64,000 nt of DNA, taken from the NCBI GenBank assembly GCA_035626815.1, contig DASPMY010000029.1:4513-68512 (forward strand), in the 5' to 3' direction. The translations under genes were made by a program, and so were the position numbers. The stretch comes from Croceibacterium_A sp035626815. Its GTDB lineage: Bacteria > Pseudomonadota > Alphaproteobacteria > Sphingomonadales > Sphingomonadaceae. Of this stretch, positions 34,961 through 42,545 are shown in pieces. The notes under the pieces are model-generated. The model was not told where the DNA came from. It saw only the letters and a program-made list of their open reading frames with translations, and ran no database searches. The number at the start of each line of letters is the position of its first letter. Positions within the stretch are counted from its first letter, which is position 1.

Positions 34961-35560
34961 TTACTTCTTCGCGGCGTCGGCCTTGGGGGCCTTCTTGGCG
35001 GCCGGCTTCTTCGCCGGAGCCTCGCTGTCCGCGGGCTTGGCGGGGGCGGCGTCCTTCACGGGCGCTGCCTTCTTCGCCTTGGTTTCCTTCTTCACCTCGA
35101 CGCCCTTGGCCGGCTCGACGCGCTCGGCGTCGTGCGACGTCGCTTCGACGTTCGGAGCCGCTTCGACCTTCGGCGCGGCTTCCTTGTTGGCACTACGTGC
35201 CTGCTTCGCATCCGGCGCGGCCTTCTCGGCGGCGCTCGAAGCAGGCTTCTTCTCGGCCTTCGAATCGCCGACCGAGACGATGCGTAGCAGGGTCATCTGC
35301 TGGCGGTGCCCGGCCTTGCGGCGATAGTTGTGCCGCCGGCGCTTCTTGAACACCGTGACCTTCTCGCTCTTCGCCTGGGCGATGACCTCGGCCGAAACGA
35401 CGACCTTGGCGGCGTCGGCCAGGGTGTCGCCGTCGCCGGCGAGCAGGACGTCGCCCAGCGTGATCGTGTCGCCGGCGGCGCCCGCCAGCTTCTCGACCGC
35501 GATCTTGTCTCCGGCGGCGACGCGATACTGCTTGCCGCCCGTGCGCACGACTGCGAACAT
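34961..35560 (-). CDS. rplU: 50S ribosomal protein L21 with long C-terminal extension
   Basis: Residues 1-98 are a normal L21 (MFAVVRTGGKQYRVAAGDKI to the FKKRRRHNYRRKAGHRQ rRNA-binding loop and LLRIVSVG). Residues 99-199 form an Ala/Lys/Pro/Glu-rich, probably disordered tail like those of some alphaproteobacterial ribosomal proteins, twice the length of E. coli L21 (103 aa). The ATG at 35560 is the only start giving the L21 N-terminus. A promoter and a terminator-like hairpin lie just upstream. Confidence 0.97.
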   Translation of the reverse strand: MFAVVRTGGKQYRVAAGDKIAVEKLAGAAGDTITLGDVLLAGDGDTLADAAKVVVSAEVIAQAKSEKVTVFKKRRRHNYRRKAGHRQQMTLLRIVSVGDSKAEKKPASSAAEKAAPDAKQARSANKEAAPKVEAAPNVEATSHDAERVEPAKGVEVKKETKAKKAAPVKDAAPAKPADSEAPAKKPAAKKAPKADAAKK

Positions 35561-35621
35561 GGTCTTCGAATCCGTTTCGTTTCTTGCTGCCATTCCTTCG
35601 GGAAGTCCCCGCACGAACGAC

Positions 35622-35645
35622 AAAAAAGGCGCCCAGCCGGGCACC
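35622..35645 (-). terminator. Terminator-like hairpin in the rplU leader
   Basis: On the minus strand GGTGCCC-GGCT-GGGCGCC (35645-35628, one U-G pair) is followed by six T residues (35627-35622). It lies between the predicted rplU promoter and the rplU start, so it may attenuate the operon. Alternatively it stops antisense transcripts from further right. Its closeness to the predicted start site (about 8 nt) makes early termination inefficient unless another promoter lies upstream. Confidence 0.6.
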
Positions 35646-35658
35646 GGAAAGTGCGCCG

Positions 35659-35687
35659 CCGTTAGGCGAAGCGGTGCCGCCTGTCAA
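35659..35687 (-). promoter_or_regulatory. Predicted promoter of rplU-rpmA
   Basis: On the minus strand TTGACA (35687-35682) is followed after exactly 17 bases by TAACGG (35664-35659). The -35 is a consensus sigma-70 hexamer and the -10 is partial. The resulting start near 35652 gives a leader of about 92 nt that opens with the terminator-like hairpin. Confidence 0.6.
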
Positions 35688-35758
35688 CGCTCCGGCGGCG
35701 CTTTTCGTGCCCTCGCGCGGCTGGAAAGCCGGGCCCCGGGCAGCTAAGGCGCAAGGCC

Positions 35759-36253
35759 ATGCATTGCAACCGCGCCTTGCTGCTCGTTCCGCTGCTGGCC
35801 GCCTGCGCCACCCCGGACGGCGACTACCCGAGCCTCGCCTTGCGCGATGCCGAGCGGGTCAGCGGCACGCTCGAGCCCGTGGCGCCCGAGCCCTACGTGC
35901 CCCCGGCGACCCCGGCCGCGGTGCTCGGCCGGCTCGACCGGCTCGCCGCCGATGCCGCCAGCGCGCACCGCGCGTTCCTCGCCGAGGCGCCCGGCGTGCG
36001 CGGCGCGGTCGCGGCCGCGCTCGGCGCCGAGGTCGGCAGCGACAGCTGGTCGCAAGCGCAAGTCGCGCTCGCCGGGCTCGAATCCGCGCGCAGCCGGGCG
36101 ATGATCGCGCTGGCCGACCTCGACCGGCTCTACGTCGACGCCGCGGTCGGCGGCGAGGAGCTGACGCGCATCGCCGCGACGCGCGACACCGTCGCCGCGC
36201 AAGTCGACGAGCAGAACGGCGCCATCGAGGCGCTGCTGCGGAGCCTGCGTTGA
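35759..36253 (+). CDS. Putative lipoprotein, 164 aa
   Basis: The protein begins with a short lipoprotein signal (LLVPLLAACA, Cys near residue 16), then a Pro-rich linker (40-50) and an Ala-rich helical region to the end that is probably a coiled coil. The family is not recognised. Its stop overlaps the TTG start of the Crp/Fnr gene (TTGA), which suggests coupling. It lies divergent from rplU. Confidence 0.72.
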   Translation: MHCNRALLLVPLLAACATPDGDYPSLALRDAERVSGTLEPVAPEPYVPPATPAAVLGRLDRLAADAASAHRAFLAEAPGVRGAVAAALGAEVGSDSWSQAQVALAGLESARSRAMIALADLDRLYVDAAVGGEELTRIAATRDTVAAQVDEQNGAIEALLRSLR

Positions 36254-36939
36254 CGGCTCTACCGTGTCACACCTGCCCGGTGCGCGATCACGCGGCGTGC
36301 TCGGTGTTGACCGAGGCGGAGCGCGACGCGCTCGCCCGCGCCGGCCGCATGCGCCGGCTGAAGCGCGGCGAGATGCTGTTCGCCGCCGGCGACGAGGACG
36401 CCGCCTGCGCCACGCTGGTTACCGGCGCGCTCAAGGTCTCGGCGGTCGACGAGGAAGGCACCGAGCGCATCCTCGCGCTGATCCACCCCGCCGGCTTCGT
36501 CGGCGAGCTGTTCGCGCCGTTCGCGCACCACGACGTGGTCGCGCTGGCCGACAGCGAGCTGTGCGTGTTCTCGCGCGGCGACATGGGCCAGGCGATCGAG
36601 ACCCATCCCAAGCTCGCCCGGGCGCTGCTGCGGCGTTCGCAGGAGGACCTCCATCACAGCCGCGAGCTGCTCGCGCTGAGCGGGCGGCGCGGCGCGGCGG
36701 CCAAGGTCGCCGCGCTGCTGCTCGGCCTGTCCGAGGCGGCCAGCGATTCGACCTGCACCCCAGCGCGCGAGTTCGACTTGCCGCTGACCCGCGGCGAGAT
36801 CGCCGGGATGCTCGGGCTGACCATCGAGACGGTCAGCCGCGCGCTGACCCGGTTCGAGCGCGACGGGGTGATCCGCCGCAAAGGCGCGCGCGGGATCGAG
36901 CTGGTCGATCCCGCGCGGCTCGGCGCGGCGGTGGACTAG
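36250..36939 (+). CDS. FNR-type oxygen-sensing Crp/Fnr regulator (FnrL-like)
   Basis: From the TTG at 36250 the 229-aa product has an N-terminal C-x2-C-x7-C (CHTCPVRDHAAC) and a fourth Cys in ELCVFSRGDM near residue 103, at the place of the E. coli FNR Cys122. Together these can hold an oxygen-labile [4Fe-4S] cluster. A cyclic-nucleotide-like beta domain, a dimer helix and a C-terminal HTH (LTRGEIAGMLGLTIETVSRALTRFERDG) follow. An FNR box lies 490 bp away before the convergent gene. Confidence 0.88.
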   Translation: MTALPCHTCPVRDHAACSVLTEAERDALARAGRMRRLKRGEMLFAAGDEDAACATLVTGALKVSAVDEEGTERILALIHPAGFVGELFAPFAHHDVVALADSELCVFSRGDMGQAIETHPKLARALLRRSQEDLHHSRELLALSGRRGAAAKVAALLLGLSEAASDSTCTPAREFDLPLTRGEIAGMLGLTIETVSRALTRFERDGVIRRKGARGIELVDPARLGAAVD

Positions 36940-36945
36940 CCCCCC

Positions 36946-37377
36946 TCAGAACACCACCGCGGCGATCGTCACCACGGCGATGCCCCACACCAGCAGCAGC
37001 ACCGGCAAGGTCAGCATCTGGACGGTGGCGGCGCCGGCGGTGCTGCGGCCGTACGGGGTCATCACCCCGTCCCGGCGGAAGCGGGCCCAGCTGGCCGCCC
37101 GCTGCGAGTGCTCGGGCTTCATCCGCACCCACATCGCCGGAACCGCGAAGTACATCGCGATGAACACCGCGATGATCCCGGTCGGCACGACCATGCCCGG
37201 CGCGGCGAAGCCGAACGCCATGACCCCGGCGGCGGCGAAGAACAGGCCGGCCATCGCCGCGTATAGCCCGGTCGGCAGCTCGAAGCTGCGGTCGACCGCG
37301 GTCGGCGCGCGGAGGACCGGCGACGAGTGGATGATCGCCTTCTCGGCGACGAGCTGGCGGGTGATGCGTTCGGCCAT
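36946..37377 (-). CDS. Small membrane protein under FNR-type control, 143 aa
   Basis: The family is not recognised. The product has a soluble N-terminus (1-35), two close hydrophobic segments (38-60 and 64-86), a basic loop with RAASWARFRRDGVMTPYGRST, and a third hydrophobic segment (115-142). AGGAG precedes the ATG by eight bases. An FNR/FixK-type box and a -10 lie at class-II spacing upstream, so expression at low oxygen is likely. It is convergent with the Crp/Fnr gene. Confidence 0.78.
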   Translation of the reverse strand: MAERITRQLVAEKAIIHSSPVLRAPTAVDRSFELPTGLYAAMAGLFFAAAGVMAFGFAAPGMVVPTGIIAVFIAMYFAVPAMWVRMKPEHSQRAASWARFRRDGVMTPYGRSTAGAATVQMLTLPVLLLVWGIAVVTIAAVVF

Positions 37378-37403
37378 GGGGGTTACTCCTGTCTGTGCGA
37401 CAG

Positions 37404-37445
37404 GGATTAGGCGGGCCGGCGGGGAAGCCGTTTGACGATCGTCAA
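37404..37445 (-). promoter_or_regulatory. FNR box and class-II promoter
   Basis: TTGACGATCGTCAA (37432-37445) is a perfect palindrome of the FNR/FixK type. On the minus strand, 22 bases after the box, lies TAATCC (37409-37404) as a -10, placing the box centre at about -41.5 from a start near 37397. This is the spacing of class-II activated promoters and serves the 143-aa membrane protein gene. Confidence 0.8.
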
Positions 37446-37455
37446 ATCCGCGAAA

Positions 37456-37899
37456 TTATGTCCACCGGGCGAGGTCGGCGTGGTCCTGCCCGCGCGGCTC
37501 GACCCAGCGCCAGCCGTCGGCGCGCTTCTCGCGCTTCCAGAACCACGCGTCGCTCTTGAGGTGGTCCATCGCGAACTGCGCCGCCTCGAACGCGTCGCGG
37601 CGGTGGCGCGCGGCGGCGGCGACGAGCACGATCGGGTCGCCCGGCTTCAATGCCCCGGTGCGGTGGTGCAGCAGCACTCCGTCGAGCCGCCAGCGGGCGA
37701 GCGTCGCCTCGGCCAGCTGCTGCATGCCCGCCAGCGTCAGCGGGGCGTAGTGCCTGAGCTCGAGCGCCTCGACGTCGCCGTCGGGGCGGACCTTGCCGAC
37801 GAACGAGACGATCCCGCCCGCCTCGGGGTGGGCGGCCGAGAACGCGGTCATCGCGTTGCCGGGCGAAAGGTCGCCGTGAAGCAGGCGCACGTCCTTCAC
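37456..37899 (-). CDS. moaE: Molybdopterin synthase catalytic subunit
   Basis: The 147-aa protein matches MoaE: GGIVSFVGKVRPDGDVEALELRHY near residues 28-51, VLLHHRTGALKPGDPIVLVAAAARHR near 74-99 (His residues of the active site), and the ending DAWFWKRE with Lys positions for substrate. With MoaD it inserts sulfur into precursor Z to make molybdopterin. It is the last gene of moaA-moaD-moaE. Confidence 0.95.
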   Translation of the reverse strand: MKDVRLLHGDLSPGNAMTAFSAAHPEAGGIVSFVGKVRPDGDVEALELRHYAPLTLAGMQQLAEATLARWRLDGVLLHHRTGALKPGDPIVLVAAAARHRRDAFEAAQFAMDHLKSDAWFWKREKRADGWRWVEPRGQDHADLARWT

Positions 37900-37901
37900 T
37901 G

Positions 37902-38144
37902 TCAGCCCCCGCTGACCGGCGGCAGCAAGGCCACCTCGTCGCCGTCCGCCGCGCCGAGCGCGGCCTTGTCGGCCAGCACCGTGCCGTTGAGCGCCAGCCT
38001 GACCGTGTCGCCCCGCGCCGCCTCGCCCAGCGGCCCGGGCAGCGCGTCGAGCAGCCCGCGCCAGTCGAGCGGCCCCCGCACGTCCTTGTCGGGCGCGCCC
38101 GCGAGGTCGGCCAGCTTGCCGAGGAAGACGAGCTTGACGCCCAT
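37902..38144 (-). CDS. moaD: Molybdopterin synthase sulfur carrier subunit
   Basis: The 80-aa beta-grasp protein starts MGVKLVFLGKLADLAGAP and ends PVSGG, the Gly-Gly tail that is adenylated and thiocarboxylated. The stop is two bases from the moaE start and the start two bases from the moaA stop, so all three genes are tightly coupled. The longer frame to 38609 is a shadow of moaA. Confidence 0.94.
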   Translation of the reverse strand: MGVKLVFLGKLADLAGAPDKDVRGPLDWRGLLDALPGPLGEAARGDTVRLALNGTVLADKAALGAADGDEVALLPPVSGG

Positions 38145-38146
38145 GG

Positions 38147-39160
38147 CTAGCCGCCGGTGAGCGACATGTGGCGCGGCTGCGCCGGGCCGCTGCCGGGCTC
38201 GATGCGGAAATGGTGCCGCTCGGGCTTGATCCGCATCGCCTCGTCGAGCGCCTCGGCCAGCCGAGCGTCGGGCGCGTCGGAGCGCAGCGCGGCGCGCAAG
38301 TCGACCTGCTCGGCGCCGCCGAGGCAGGCGTAGAGCCGGCCGGTGGCGGTGACCCGGACGCGGTTGCAGCCGGCGCAGAAGTTCTGGGTCAGCGGAGTGA
38401 TGAAGCCGAGCCGGCCGCCGGTCTCGGCGATGTCGACGTAGCGCGCCGGGCCGCCGCTGCGGTGCTCGCTCGGCACCAGCGTCCAGCGCTTGTCGAGCGC
38501 CTCGCGCACCGCGGTGAGCGGCAGGTAGTGGTCGACCCGCTCGCCCTCGACCTCGCCGAGCGGCATGACCTCGATCAGCGTCAGCTCGTGGCCGTGGGCG
38601 TGGGCCCATTCGACGAGCGACGGGATCTCGGCCTCGTTGAGGCCCTTGAGTGCCACCGTGTTGAGCTTGACCTGGAGCCCGGCCTCCTTCGCCGCGGCGA
38701 TGCCCTCCAGCACCTGGCCGAGCCGGTCGCGGCGGCTCAGGCGCTCGAACAGCCCTGCGTCGAGCGTGTCGAGCGAGACGTTGATCCGCTTCACGCCGGC
38801 CGCGGCGAGGTCGTCGGCGAACTGCGCGAGCTGGGTGCCGTTGGTCGTCAGCGTCAGCTCGTCGAGCCCCCCGTGTCCCTTGGGCCCGAGCTTGCGGCCG
38901 AGCGCGTGGACCAGCTCGATCACGTCGCGCCGCACGAGCGGCTCGCCGCCGGTCAGGCGGATCTTGGTCACCCCGCGGTCGATGAACGCCAGCGCCAGCT
39001 TGTGCAGCTCCTCGAGGCTGAGCACGTCCTTGCGCGGCAGGAACTGCATCTGCTCGGGCATGCAGTACGCGCAGCGCAAGTCGCAGCGGTCGGTGACCGA
39101 TAGCCGCAAGTAGCTGATGCGCCGGTTGAAGGCGTCGACGAGAGGCTTGCCGCAGCTCAT
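38147..39160 (-). CDS. moaA: GTP 3',8-cyclase MoaA
   Basis: The 337-aa radical SAM enzyme has the N-terminal CDLRCAYC (C-x3-C-x2-C) near residue 26, GGEPLVR near 74, and the C-terminal cluster CAGCNRVRVTATGRLYACL near 262, and ends in Gly-Gly. It turns GTP into 3',8-cyclo-GTP, the first step of molybdenum cofactor synthesis. The ATG at 39160 fits the family start; the open frame to 39310 is not needed. Confidence 0.96.
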   Translation of the reverse strand: MSCGKPLVDAFNRRISYLRLSVTDRCDLRCAYCMPEQMQFLPRKDVLSLEELHKLALAFIDRGVTKIRLTGGEPLVRRDVIELVHALGRKLGPKGHGGLDELTLTTNGTQLAQFADDLAAAGVKRINVSLDTLDAGLFERLSRRDRLGQVLEGIAAAKEAGLQVKLNTVALKGLNEAEIPSLVEWAHAHGHELTLIEVMPLGEVEGERVDHYLPLTAVREALDKRWTLVPSEHRSGGPARYVDIAETGGRLGFITPLTQNFCAGCNRVRVTATGRLYACLGGAEQVDLRAALRSDAPDARLAEALDEAMRIKPERHHFRIEPGSGPAQPRHMSLTGG

Positions 39161-39254
39161 GGCGCCCTTGTGGCCGGGGTGGCGGACGAGTTCAAACGCA
39201 TTTGCCTTGGCAGGTGATTCGTTCAGCTTTAGCGGCGCGAGCCGGGCGAAGATT

Positions 39255-39408
39255 ACACAGGCCGGACATAGTCGACACGGTCCATGCGGAAATGCCGCGG
39301 GGGCCGCCAAAGTGTCGCCTGCGCGCGGCAGGATCGCTTGGGCGAGGGATCGGGCAGGTCATGCGGCGACCCAAGCAGACCGGCGCGGTGTAGGACAGCG
39401 CAAATGTC
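39255..39408 (+). repeat. Intergenic repeat, copy B
   Basis: Between moaA and the SDR-like gene lies GGCCGGACATAGTCGACACG (39260-39279), AGTGTCGCC (39311-39319), and the end block GTGTAGGACAGCGCAAATGT from 39388. These match copies A and C at both ends, with a shared AAGCAG about 17 bases before GTGTAGGA (also in copy C). It occupies the moaA upstream region and may carry its promoter. Confidence 0.6.
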
Positions 39409-39730
39409 AGCCCGGCTCGACCGCCAGCAGCTGGCCGGTGACGCCGGGGGCGGCCGCGAGCCAGGCGACCGCCGCGGCCACGGCCGCCTCGTCGTCGCCG
39501 GCGACGCCGTTGACGCGCGCGGGGGCGGCGGCCCGGGCAAGGTCCTGCACGACCGCCAGCCGCCAGCCGCGATGGTCGTACGGGGCCGGCGGGAAGACCA
39601 GCACCAGGTCTTCCCCGGCCCCGGGGGGATCGCTCAGCTCGGCCAGGGCCTGCGGCAGGACTTGCGCGTGAAAGGCCGCCGCCGCCTCGAGCGCGCCGTC
39701 GGGCAGCGCCCCGACCTCCAGCACCGCCAT
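39407..39730 (-). CDS. Small Rossmann/SDR-like fragment protein, 107 aa
   Basis: The C-terminal half (RVNGVAGDDEAAVAAAVAWL then GVTGQLLAVEPG) closely resembles the end of short-chain dehydrogenases (RVNAVAPG... and VTGQxLxVDGG), but the protein lacks the N-terminal GxxxGxG and the YxxxK motif, so it cannot be an active SDR. It is coupled to folB by overlap, which suggests a role near pterin metabolism, perhaps as a subunit or a relic. This is inference. Confidence 0.6.
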   Translation of the reverse strand: MAVLEVGALPDGALEAAAAFHAQVLPQALAELSDPPGAGEDLVLVFPPAPYDHRGWRLAVVQDLARAAAPARVNGVAGDDEAAVAAAVAWLAAAPGVTGQLLAVEPG

Positions 39731-40101
39731 CAGCGCCGCTCGCGGTGCAAGGTGATGCCGATCTTCTCGTCGGCCTCGCTCAGCGCCAGCTTGACGATCT
39801 TGACCGTCACCGCCTCGACGCGCCGGTCCTGCACGAACAGCGTCTCGCACACGTGGTCGGCGACCGCCTCGATCAGCTTGAAATGCGTGTTCTCGCCGAG
39901 CGCCGCCGAGCAGGCGAACTTGAGGTCCATGTAGTTCTTGCTCGCGTCGAGCGAGGTCTCGGGATCGTAGTGCGGCGCCGGCTTCATCCGCACGCTCACC
40001 GAGAAGCGCAGCGGCTGCGGGCGGCCGGTCTCCTCCGAGTAGATCCCGGTGTGGACCAGGTGCTCGAAATCGGCGAGCTCGAGGGTCAGGCTGTCGGCCA
40101 T
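39730..40101 (-). CDS. folB: Dihydroneopterin aldolase
   Basis: The 123-aa protein matches FolB: HTGIYSEETGRPQPLRFSVSV near residue 16, and the C-terminal VKIVKLALSEADEKIGITLHR with the conserved Lys of the active site. It converts dihydroneopterin to 6-hydroxymethyl-dihydropterin in folate synthesis. The ATG at 40101 fits the family; its stop overlaps the next gene's start. Confidence 0.9.
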   Translation of the reverse strand: MADSLTLELADFEHLVHTGIYSEETGRPQPLRFSVSVRMKPAPHYDPETSLDASKNYMDLKFACSAALGENTHFKLIEAVADHVCETLFVQDRRVEAVTVKIVKLALSEADEKIGITLHRERR

Positions 40102-40174
40102 GCGGTGTCCTTGCGTCGGCGGGCCGATTGGCAGCCGCGCCGGCGAAAGTCCATCGCCCGCTAGCGGCGCGGCG

Positions 40175-41419
40175 CTACTCGCACAATCCGGCGGCGCGCT
40201 CGGCGATGCCGCGCAGCCCGCGGCACCTGGGCTTCTTGGGCGCGTCCGCCTGGCCGGCGTTCGCCTGGCCGCCGTCGCCATCGTCGCCGAAGCCGGGCAT
40301 GCCGGGGATCAGCATCACGTTCGAGCGGAAGCGGACCCGCGCGGTCCACTCGGGCTTCCACGCCGCGCGCGCGGCGGCCGGCCGCGGCGGATAGGCGAAG
40401 TCGGCTTCCGGCCCGTAGGCGTTGAGGTTGATCATCATGCCCGGCCCGGCCGCCGCCTTGACCTCGGCCGGGATGGCGCAAGTGGTCTGGCTCGGCGGCA
40501 TGACCGTCCCCGCATCGACCAGCCGCCCGACCGCGGCCGGCGACAGCCAGCCCGAAAGCGAGCCGCCCATGAAGCCGCCGGTCTGCTGGCTCGACGACGA
40601 CGACCACATGACCATGTCGCGCGAATCGTTGCCCGCGCCGGCGCCCATCGCCCAGGCATAGTAGCCGGTCGCCTGCGCGATGCCGTTCCAGCCGAGGCCG
40701 ATGCCGCCGCTCGCCAGGTCGCTGGTGGCCGGGCGCAGCGCGGGCATGAAGTCGTCGGCGAGGTCGAAGGCGATCTCCGGCGCGTAATTGCCGACGATGC
40801 GGTGCGCCCCGAGGAGCGAGGCGTTGGCCGGCACGCGCTGCGAATCGCGCTGGTTCGGCCATTCGCCGTAGGTCCGGCTGTTGCCGGCATCTATTTGCCA
40901 CTCGTCGGGCAGGTTGAGCGATTGCGCCATCAGCCCGGCCGGCATCTCGCCGCGCGCCAGGCGCGAGAAGTCGACGACCACCGGCTGCCCGGCGGGCGCG
41001 TGCTCGCCGCAGCCCCAGAAGATCAGCAGGCGGCCCTGCGGCAACTGGCCTTGCGGGAAGCTCGGCTGCGACCCGCTCGGGCCGGTGGGCGCCGCGCGGG
41101 GGGTCACCAGCGGCACCGAGGCGCCGAGCCGCGCGCCCGCGGGCATGAAATGGTCGGCCTGGGGCTCGCCGGTCGCCGCGCGGCTCGAGCCGAGCCGCAG
41201 CACCAGCTCGTGCGCCACCTGGCTGCCGCCGCCGCCGAGCGCGCCGAGCACGCCGCCGACCCCGCCGCCGGCGCTCATCGCCGCCATGCCCGACATCGTC
41301 CCGGCGTCGATCGTGTAGCGCGCCACCGGCGCCGCGCCGCCTTGCGAGATCGCCGGCGCGGCGGCCAGCACGGCGGCGGACGCCGCCAGCGCGATTCCCG
41401 TGAGCTTCGCCTTGTTCAT
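40175..41419 (-). CDS. Exported hypothetical protein, 414 aa
   Basis: A signal peptide (residues 1-25, ending at AISQG) precedes a Gly-rich stretch (55-64), then a mixed domain with LLIFWGCGEHAPAGQPVVVDFSRL near 130 and several Trp-rich strands, and an Asp/Gly-rich C-terminus with two Cys. I do not recognise the family. The longer frame to 41545 is not supported. Likely periplasmic or envelope-associated. Confidence 0.7.
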   Translation of the reverse strand: MNKAKLTGIALAASAAVLAAAPAISQGGAAPVARYTIDAGTMSGMAAMSAGGGVGGVLGALGGGGSQVAHELVLRLGSSRAATGEPQADHFMPAGARLGASVPLVTPRAAPTGPSGSQPSFPQGQLPQGRLLIFWGCGEHAPAGQPVVVDFSRLARGEMPAGLMAQSLNLPDEWQIDAGNSRTYGEWPNQRDSQRVPANASLLGAHRIVGNYAPEIAFDLADDFMPALRPATSDLASGGIGLGWNGIAQATGYYAWAMGAGAGNDSRDMVMWSSSSSQQTGGFMGGSLSGWLSPAAVGRLVDAGTVMPPSQTTCAIPAEVKAAAGPGMMINLNAYGPEADFAYPPRPAAARAAWKPEWTARVRFRSNVMLIPGMPGFGDDGDGGQANAGQADAPKKPRCRGLRGIAERAAGLCE

Positions 41420-41492
41420 GTCCGTCCCCCTTCGCTCCAAGCCTGCATAGGCAATGATCGAACCGCCTTGAAGAACAATCGGTCGGGCCGCG

Positions 41493-42455
41493 TCAGCCGT
41501 TGCGCCAGCGGGCGAAGATCGCCGTCGGCAGCAGGCGACCGCCACCCCCTTCCTCTCTCACCGCCAGATCGCCGTGCTCGATCGTGCCGGGCAGCCCGGC
41601 GAAGTGCTCGGCCAGCAGCCCGGCGAGCGCGAGGCTGCTCATCCGCACCGCATAGACGGTGAGGAACAGGAAGCGGCTCTCGGCATCGAGCAGGCGGCGG
41701 CAGTCGGCGACCAGCGGCGGCAGGCCGTCCTCGAGCCGCCACACCTCGCCTTCGGGGCCGCGGCCGAACTTGGGCGGGTCGAGGATGATCCCGTCGTAGC
41801 GCCGGCCGCGCCGCACCTCGCGTGCGACGAACTTGGCGGCGTCGTCGACCAGCCAGCGGATCGGCCGCTCGGCCAGGCCCGACAGCGCCGCGTTGTCGCG
41901 CGCCTGGGCGACCGATTTCTTGCTCGCGTCGACGTGCGTGACCGGGCCGCACTCGCTCAGCGCCAGCGTGCCGACCCCGGTGTAGCCGAACAGGTTGAGT
42001 GTACTTAGCCCCTCCCCTTCAGGGGAGGGGTCGGGGTGGGAGCTGTCGGACGCTGCACAAGCCCCACCCCCGGCCCCTCCCCTGAAGGGGAGGGGAGGAA
42101 GCTGCCCGCGCATCCACTCCCACACCGGGGCCATGTCGGGGAAGAACCCGAGGTGGCGGAACGGGGTGCATTGCGCGGTGAAGCGGACCTCGTTCCAGGC
42201 GAGCGGCCAGCCTTCCGCCGGCACCGCGCCATTGAACTGCCAGCGGCCGCCGCCGTCCTCGTCCGAGCCGGGGACGAACTCGCCGTCGGCCGGCCACGCG
42301 GCGAGGCGCGGCGACCACAGCGCCTGGCTCTCGGGGCGGATGAAGCGGTACGGGCCGTAGCGCTCGAGCTTGCGGCCGTGGCCGCTGTCGACGAGGCCGT
42401 AATCGGCCCAGCCGGCGCCTTCGAGGATCAGCGGCTGGAGCGCCAGCTCAGCCAT
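41493..42455 (-). CDS. Class I SAM-dependent (RlmI-like) rRNA methyltransferase with in-frame repeat insertion
   Basis: The 320-aa protein has the class I motifs NLFGYTGVGTLALSECG near residue 154, VDASKKSVAQARDN near 175, and IILDPPKFGRGPEG near 220 (DPPKF is typical of RlmI/RlmK-like rRNA cytosine methyltransferases). Residues 121-149 (PLPFRGG...SPEGEG) are encoded by a palindromic element at 42009-42095 that keeps the frame and lies in the linker before the catalytic domain. thrC precedes it by 90 bp. Confidence 0.88.
   Translation of the reverse strand: MAELALQPLILEGAGWADYGLVDSGHGRKLERYGPYRFIRPESQALWSPRLAAWPADGEFVPGSDEDGGGRWQFNGAVPAEGWPLAWNEVRFTAQCTPFRHLGFFPDMAPVWEWMRGQLPPLPFRGGAGGGACAASDSSHPDPSPEGEGLSTLNLFGYTGVGTLALSECGPVTHVDASKKSVAQARDNAALSGLAERPIRWLVDDAAKFVAREVRRGRRYDGIILDPPKFGRGPEGEVWRLEDGLPPLVADCRRLLDAESRFLFLTVYAVRMSSLALAGLLAEHFAGLPGTIEHGDLAVREEGGGGRLLPTAIFARWRNG
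42009..42095. repeat. Palindromic element inserted in frame in a methyltransferase gene
   Basis: A 32-base arm (42009-42040) containing CCCCTCCCCTTCAGGGGAGG and TCGGGGTGGG faces a 33-base arm (42063-42095) with CCCACCCCCGGCCCC and CCTGAAGGGGAGGGG; each is nearly the reverse complement of the other, and each also holds its own hairpin. The 22-base spacer separates them. The whole is translated as residues 121-149 of the methyltransferase. Confidence 0.85.
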
Positions 42456-42464
42456 GGCCGCCTT

Positions 42465-42530
42465 CGTTCGCCTCGAGCGAAGTCGAGAGGCGGCGGCGCG
42501 AGCGTGTCTCGACTTCGCTCGACACGAACG
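42465..42530. repeat. Second palindromic repeat between thrC and the methyltransferase
   Basis: Arms 42465-42491 and 42504-42530 share TCGAGCGAAGTCGAGA in inverted orientation, flanked by CGTTCG/CGAACG. The four differing positions are compensatory (CC/GG in one arm, TG/CA in the other), so each arm also folds on itself. It fills the 90-bp gap and may act as a transcription or RNA-stability element. Confidence 0.75.
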
Positions 42531-42545
42531 GCTCGGGGATCGCCA

